This document shows positions 61,770-64,000 of a stretch of 64,000 nucleotides of DNA, piece after piece (position 1 is the stretch's first letter; each line of letters starts with the position of its first letter). Under the pieces are notes generated by a model. It ran no database searches. It had not been told where the DNA came from and saw only the letters and a list, made by a program, of their open reading frames with translations. The translations under genes were made by a program, and so were the position numbers. The DNA is taken from contig NZ_CP071454.1 in NCBI RefSeq assembly GCF_017352135.1, positions 558,001 to 622,000 of the forward strand, in the 5' to 3' direction. Origin of the DNA: Rhizobium lentis. Lineage in GTDB: Bacteria > Pseudomonadota > Alphaproteobacteria > Rhizobiales > Rhizobiaceae.

Positions 61770-62837
61770 TTAAGCCGTGGCTTTCGCCCCTTCGCCCCTT
61801 TCAGTCAATGCCTTTCTGACGATCGGCGCCACTTTCGTCCCATAGAGTTCGATACCGCGCATGATCTGATCATGCGGCATCAGGCCGATCGCCATCTGCA
61901 GCAGGAAGCGGTCATTCTTGAAAAGCACGTGATGGGCGATGATCTTCTCGGCGACCACCTCGGGATCGCCGACGAAGAGCGCGCCGTTCGGTCCGCGCGA
62001 CAGATCGAAATGCGCCCGGTTGGTCGGCCCCCAACCGCGTTCGCGGCCGATACGGTTCATTACCTCGGCCTGCGGACCGTAAAACTGGTCGGCGGCGGCC
62101 TCGGTCGTGTCGGCGATGAAGCCGTGAACATTGATGCTGGTCTTCAGCTTCGCCTGGTCCTGACCTGCCCGGCGCGCCGCCTCGCGGTAGAGATCGAAGA
62201 GCGGCGCGAAGCGGCGCGGCTCGCCGCCGATCGCGAGCGCCACCGGCAGCCCGAGCGCGCCGGCGCGCGCCACCGATTGCGGTGTGCCGCCGACGGCGAC
62301 CCAGAGCGGCAGCGGATCCTGCAGCGGCCGGGGATAGACGCTGCGGCCGTTGATCGGCGCGCGAAGCTCGCCCTTCCACGCGACGGTCTCATTATCGCGC
62401 AGCGCCAGGAGCAGATCGAGCTTCTCCTCGAAGAGCTGGTCGTAATCCTCGAGATTGTAGCCGAACAACGGGAACGACTCGATGAAAGAGCCGCGCCCCG
62501 CCATGATCTCGGCACGGCCATTGGAAATCAGGTCGAGGGTCGAAAACTGCTGGAAGACGCGCACCGGATCATCGGAAGACAGCACGGTGACGGCGCTGGT
62601 CAGCCGGATGTTTTTGGTCTTGACGGCTGCCGCCGCCAGCGCGACGGCGGGCGCCGAGGCCGCATAGTCCGGCCGATGGTGTTCGCCGAGCCCAAAGACG
62701 TCGAGCCCCACCTGATCGGCAAGCTCGATCTCCTCGATCAGATGCTTCAGCCGCTCGGCCCCTTCCGCTCCCTTGCCGCGGGAAGGGTTCGGATTGACGT
62801 CGGCAAATGTGTAAAGGCCCAGTTCCATCGTCGGCAT
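61770..62837 (-). CDS. Luciferase-like (LLM class) flavin-dependent oxidoreductase
   Basis: About 355 residues, TIM-barrel monooxygenase or dehydrogenase using FMN or F420-like cofactor. Typical stretches are [63 protein letters not shown] and [18 protein letters not shown]. It belongs to the widespread YhbW-like group; the substrate is unknown. The start at 62837 (MPTMELGLY) is chosen, although the ATG at 62828 is nearly as good. It lies 74 bases upstream of map on the same strand. Confidence 0.86.
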   Translation of the reverse strand: MPTMELGLYTFADVNPNPSRGKGAEGAERLKHLIEEIELADQVGLDVFGLGEHHRPDYAASAPAVALAAAAVKTKNIRLTSAVTVLSSDDPVRVFQQFSTLDLISNGRAEIMAGRGSFIESFPLFGYNLEDYDQLFEEKLDLLLALRDNETVAWKGELRAPINGRSVYPRPLQDPLPLWVAVGGTPQSVARAGALGLPVALAIGGEPRRFAPLFDLYREAARRAGQDQAKLKTSINVHGFIADTTEAAADQFYGPQAEVMNRIGRERGWGPTNRAHFDLSRGPNGALFVGDPEVVAEKIIAHHVLFKNDRFLLQMAIGLMPHDQIMRGIELYGTKVAPIVRKALTERGEGAKATA

Positions 62838-63023
62838 CTCGTTGAATTCCAGGCTGAGATAAGCATGGCAGGGATGCAGCGCAAACATAAATTGTGGAAC
62901 TGAATGTTCGAGAATTTCGATAGGCAGCGGAAGTTTTTAAGGGCTCGATGGGACCTTCAGCCACATCTAGCCGAGCAAACATCGTAGGATGGCAAAGAGT
63001 CCCTGCGCCATGGACATGGCGCT

Positions 63024-63197
63024 GCTGGATTCCTGTGACAAGCACAGGAATGAGGGAGCAAGTGGTGATCACCTCGCCACCCAAATCCCGTATCATTCAA
63101 AGCGTTTTTTCAGATGCGGAACTGCGCTAACGGTGGTTGTTGACCTCTGCGAACGCCAAGAACTCCCTCATTCCCGTGCTTGTCACAGGAATCCAGC
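63024..63197. repeat. Inverted pair of a 35-base stem repeat (copies 2 and 3)
   Basis: 63024-63058 and 63163-63197 are inverse complements at 34 of 35 positions, and each is itself a hairpin (ATTCCTGTG/CACAGGAAT with CTCCCTC at one end). They flank about 100 bases that carry no recognised gene. They share the core of copy 1 at 60808. The rest of the gap from 62838 to 63231 shows nothing else. Confidence 0.7.
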
Positions 63198-63231
63198 AGT
63201 CGCGCGTCTGCGCGACGAGGGACACAGCTCA

Positions 63232-63522
63232 TCACAGACCAAGAAGATGAAAGGAGATATCCTCCCACTCCGGATTCTCCCGCTCGATCAGATTGAGCTT
63301 CCACTGCCTCGGCCATTTCTTGATCGTCTTCTCGCGCGTGATCGCAGCCGTCAGCAAATCATGCTCCTCGAACCACACCAAAGTCTTGACGCCGTATTTC
63401 GACGTGAACCCTGGCGTCAGCTCATTTTGATGCTCATATAGCCGGCCGGGAAGGTCACGCGTCACACCGGTATAGAGCGTGCCGTTGCGTTTGGATGCGA
63501 GGATGTAGACGTATCCCTTCAT
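63232..63522 (-). CDS. GIY-YIG nuclease-superfamily protein (YhbQ-like)
   Basis: 96 residues, the whole length of a free-standing GIY-YIG domain. GYVYILASKRNGTLYTGVTRDL contains the two Tyr positions, followed by RLYEHQN with the conserved Arg and His, and the Glu of REKTIKKW. These are the catalytic positions of single-strand nicking GIY-YIG enzymes. Bacterial members of this size are of unknown role in DNA or RNA processing. It is not part of a mobile element as far as the window shows. Confidence 0.9.
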   Translation of the reverse strand: MKGYVYILASKRNGTLYTGVTRDLPGRLYEHQNELTPGFTSKYGVKTLVWFEEHDLLTAAITREKTIKKWPRQWKLNLIERENPEWEDISFHLLGL

Positions 63523-63663
63523 GCCAGCAGATTGGCACAGGATAGATCCCGCGTCGACGGCGACGCCGGCCCACGCGCACCATCAATTCGAATCTGATTT
63601 CAAAGGCTTGGTAGCCTCAGCGGAATCATCTTCCAAGCTGCCTCACACCGCACTTGAAGCATC

Positions 63664-63693
63664 GGGACGGCGCGGCCTCCACCACGCCGTCCC
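63664..63693. other. Hairpin past the SRPBCC gene
   Basis: Nine-base arms GGGACGGCG/CGCCGTCCC around a 12-base loop, without a following uridine run on either strand. It lies a few bases after the stop of the SRPBCC gene and may mark its transcript end. Confidence 0.4.
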
Positions 63694-63699
63694 TGACAT

Positions 63700-64000
63700 T
63701 CACATTTTCGCCAACAATTCCGCCAGCTGGTCGGCGGCCTTGCCCCAGCCTTCATGGAAGCCCATCTTCTCATGCGCTTCCTTGTCCTCGGCGCGCCAGT
63801 GCAGCGCCCTGGCCGTATATTTCGTCCTGCCGTTGCCGAGATCTTCGAGCAAGATGACGCCGGTGAAGAAGGGTTTTTCGGCAGGCACCCAGGCGCTGGT
63901 ATAGGCATCGGTGAAGACGATCTTCTCGTTTTCGACTATCTCGAGATAGACGCCATAGTTCGGATACCGATTGCCCTCGGGATCCTGCATGACGACAACG
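63700..64000 (-). CDS. SRPBCC (AHSA1/START-like) family protein, C-terminal part
   Basis: The frame enters from the right edge (VVMQDPEGNRYPNYGVY) and ends at 63700, so about 100 C-terminal residues are here. YLEIVENEKIVFTDAYTSAW, FFTGVILLEDLGNGRTKYTARALHW and the long C-terminal helix (HEGWGKAADQLAELLAKM) are those of the AHSA1 subfamily, which has a hydrophobic ligand cavity. The N-terminal strands and true start lie outside the window. Function unknown. Confidence 0.85.
   Translation of the reverse strand, partial: VVVMQDPEGNRYPNYGVYLEIVENEKIVFTDAYTSAWVPAEKPFFTGVILLEDLGNGRTKYTARALHWRAEDKEAHEKMGFHEGWGKAADQLAELLAKM

Noticed and set aside
63232-63522. GIY-YIG gene as a homing endonuclease of a mobile element
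   Set aside because: It is a free-standing small domain of the YhbQ type with no intron, transposase or target duplication beside it.
1-64000. tRNA, rRNA, tmRNA or 6S RNA genes
   Set aside because: Read for GGTTCGAATC-type T-arms and for rRNA core motifs; none with matching acceptor stems or known cores was found.

Overview
The window looks like a chromosomal segment of a fast-growing Rhizobium (R. leguminosarum/R. etli group). The evidence is its high-GC coding bias and a gene set typical of that group: fused trpE(G) behind a tryptophan leader peptide, bacA, type II glutamine synthetase glnII with a sigma-54 promoter, choXWV, a NolR-like ArsR regulator, a ShmR-type heme receptor with a RirA-type operator, and RIME-like intergenic palindromes. 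No rRNA, tRNA, CRISPR array, transposase, integrase or phage gene was seen. It reads as ordinary core chromosome with stable genes and small palindromic repeats.

Layout. 1-5.4 kb: end of a GNAT gene, glutathionyl-hydroquinone reductase, Nudix hydrolase, metallophosphoesterase, secreted TPR protein, and an ECF sigma/anti-sigma pair. 5.4-7.5 kb: leuA behind a leucine-rich leader peptide with its own promoter. 7.5-16.5 kb: BenE-type transporter, an SDR lacking the usual catalytic lysine, a ClpP paralogue, DUF2076 protein, a CDF transporter-queF pair, a DUF2161 protein with a short partner, then trpE(G) with trpL, attenuator and the rnTrpL small RNA. 16.5-24.1 kb: heme receptor with an operator cluster, extensin-like protein, a small membrane protein with no ordinary start codon, fhs, a 5'-truncated UPF0114 remnant, and a secreted protein with two ClpP-like domains.

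24.4-34.9 kb: LuxR-type regulator followed by a PAS protein, DUF2333 protein, an unknown helical protein, thymidine kinase, the choline importer choXWV with a HugZ-type protein behind it, the NolR-like regulator and an omega-amino acid aminotransferase. 34.9-50 kb: HD-GYP protein with a shortened C-terminus, an orphan branched-chain amino acid binding protein, adenine deaminase, alpha-glucosidase, the oppABCDF peptide importer, a small secreted protein, kdgK, a DUF2735 protein and glnII. 50-64 kb: glycosyltransferase with a Pho-box-like site, esterase divergent from an OhrR-like MarR regulator, der with a YfgM-like partner, NnrU, polysaccharide deacetylase, bacA, MFS transporter divergent from a PadR regulator, map, a luciferase-like monooxygenase, a GIY-YIG protein and a partial SRPBCC protein.

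The main themes are amino-acid biosynthesis under leader-peptide control (leuA, trpE(G)), nitrogen assimilation (glnII), uptake of choline, peptides, branched-chain amino acids and heme, and envelope or symbiosis functions (bacA, NolR-like). No multi-gene undescribed system is evident. The strongest candidates for new biology are the leucine leader, which has the same leaderless geometry as trpL, and the tandem secreted ClpP-like protein in which the second domain has lost its histidine.
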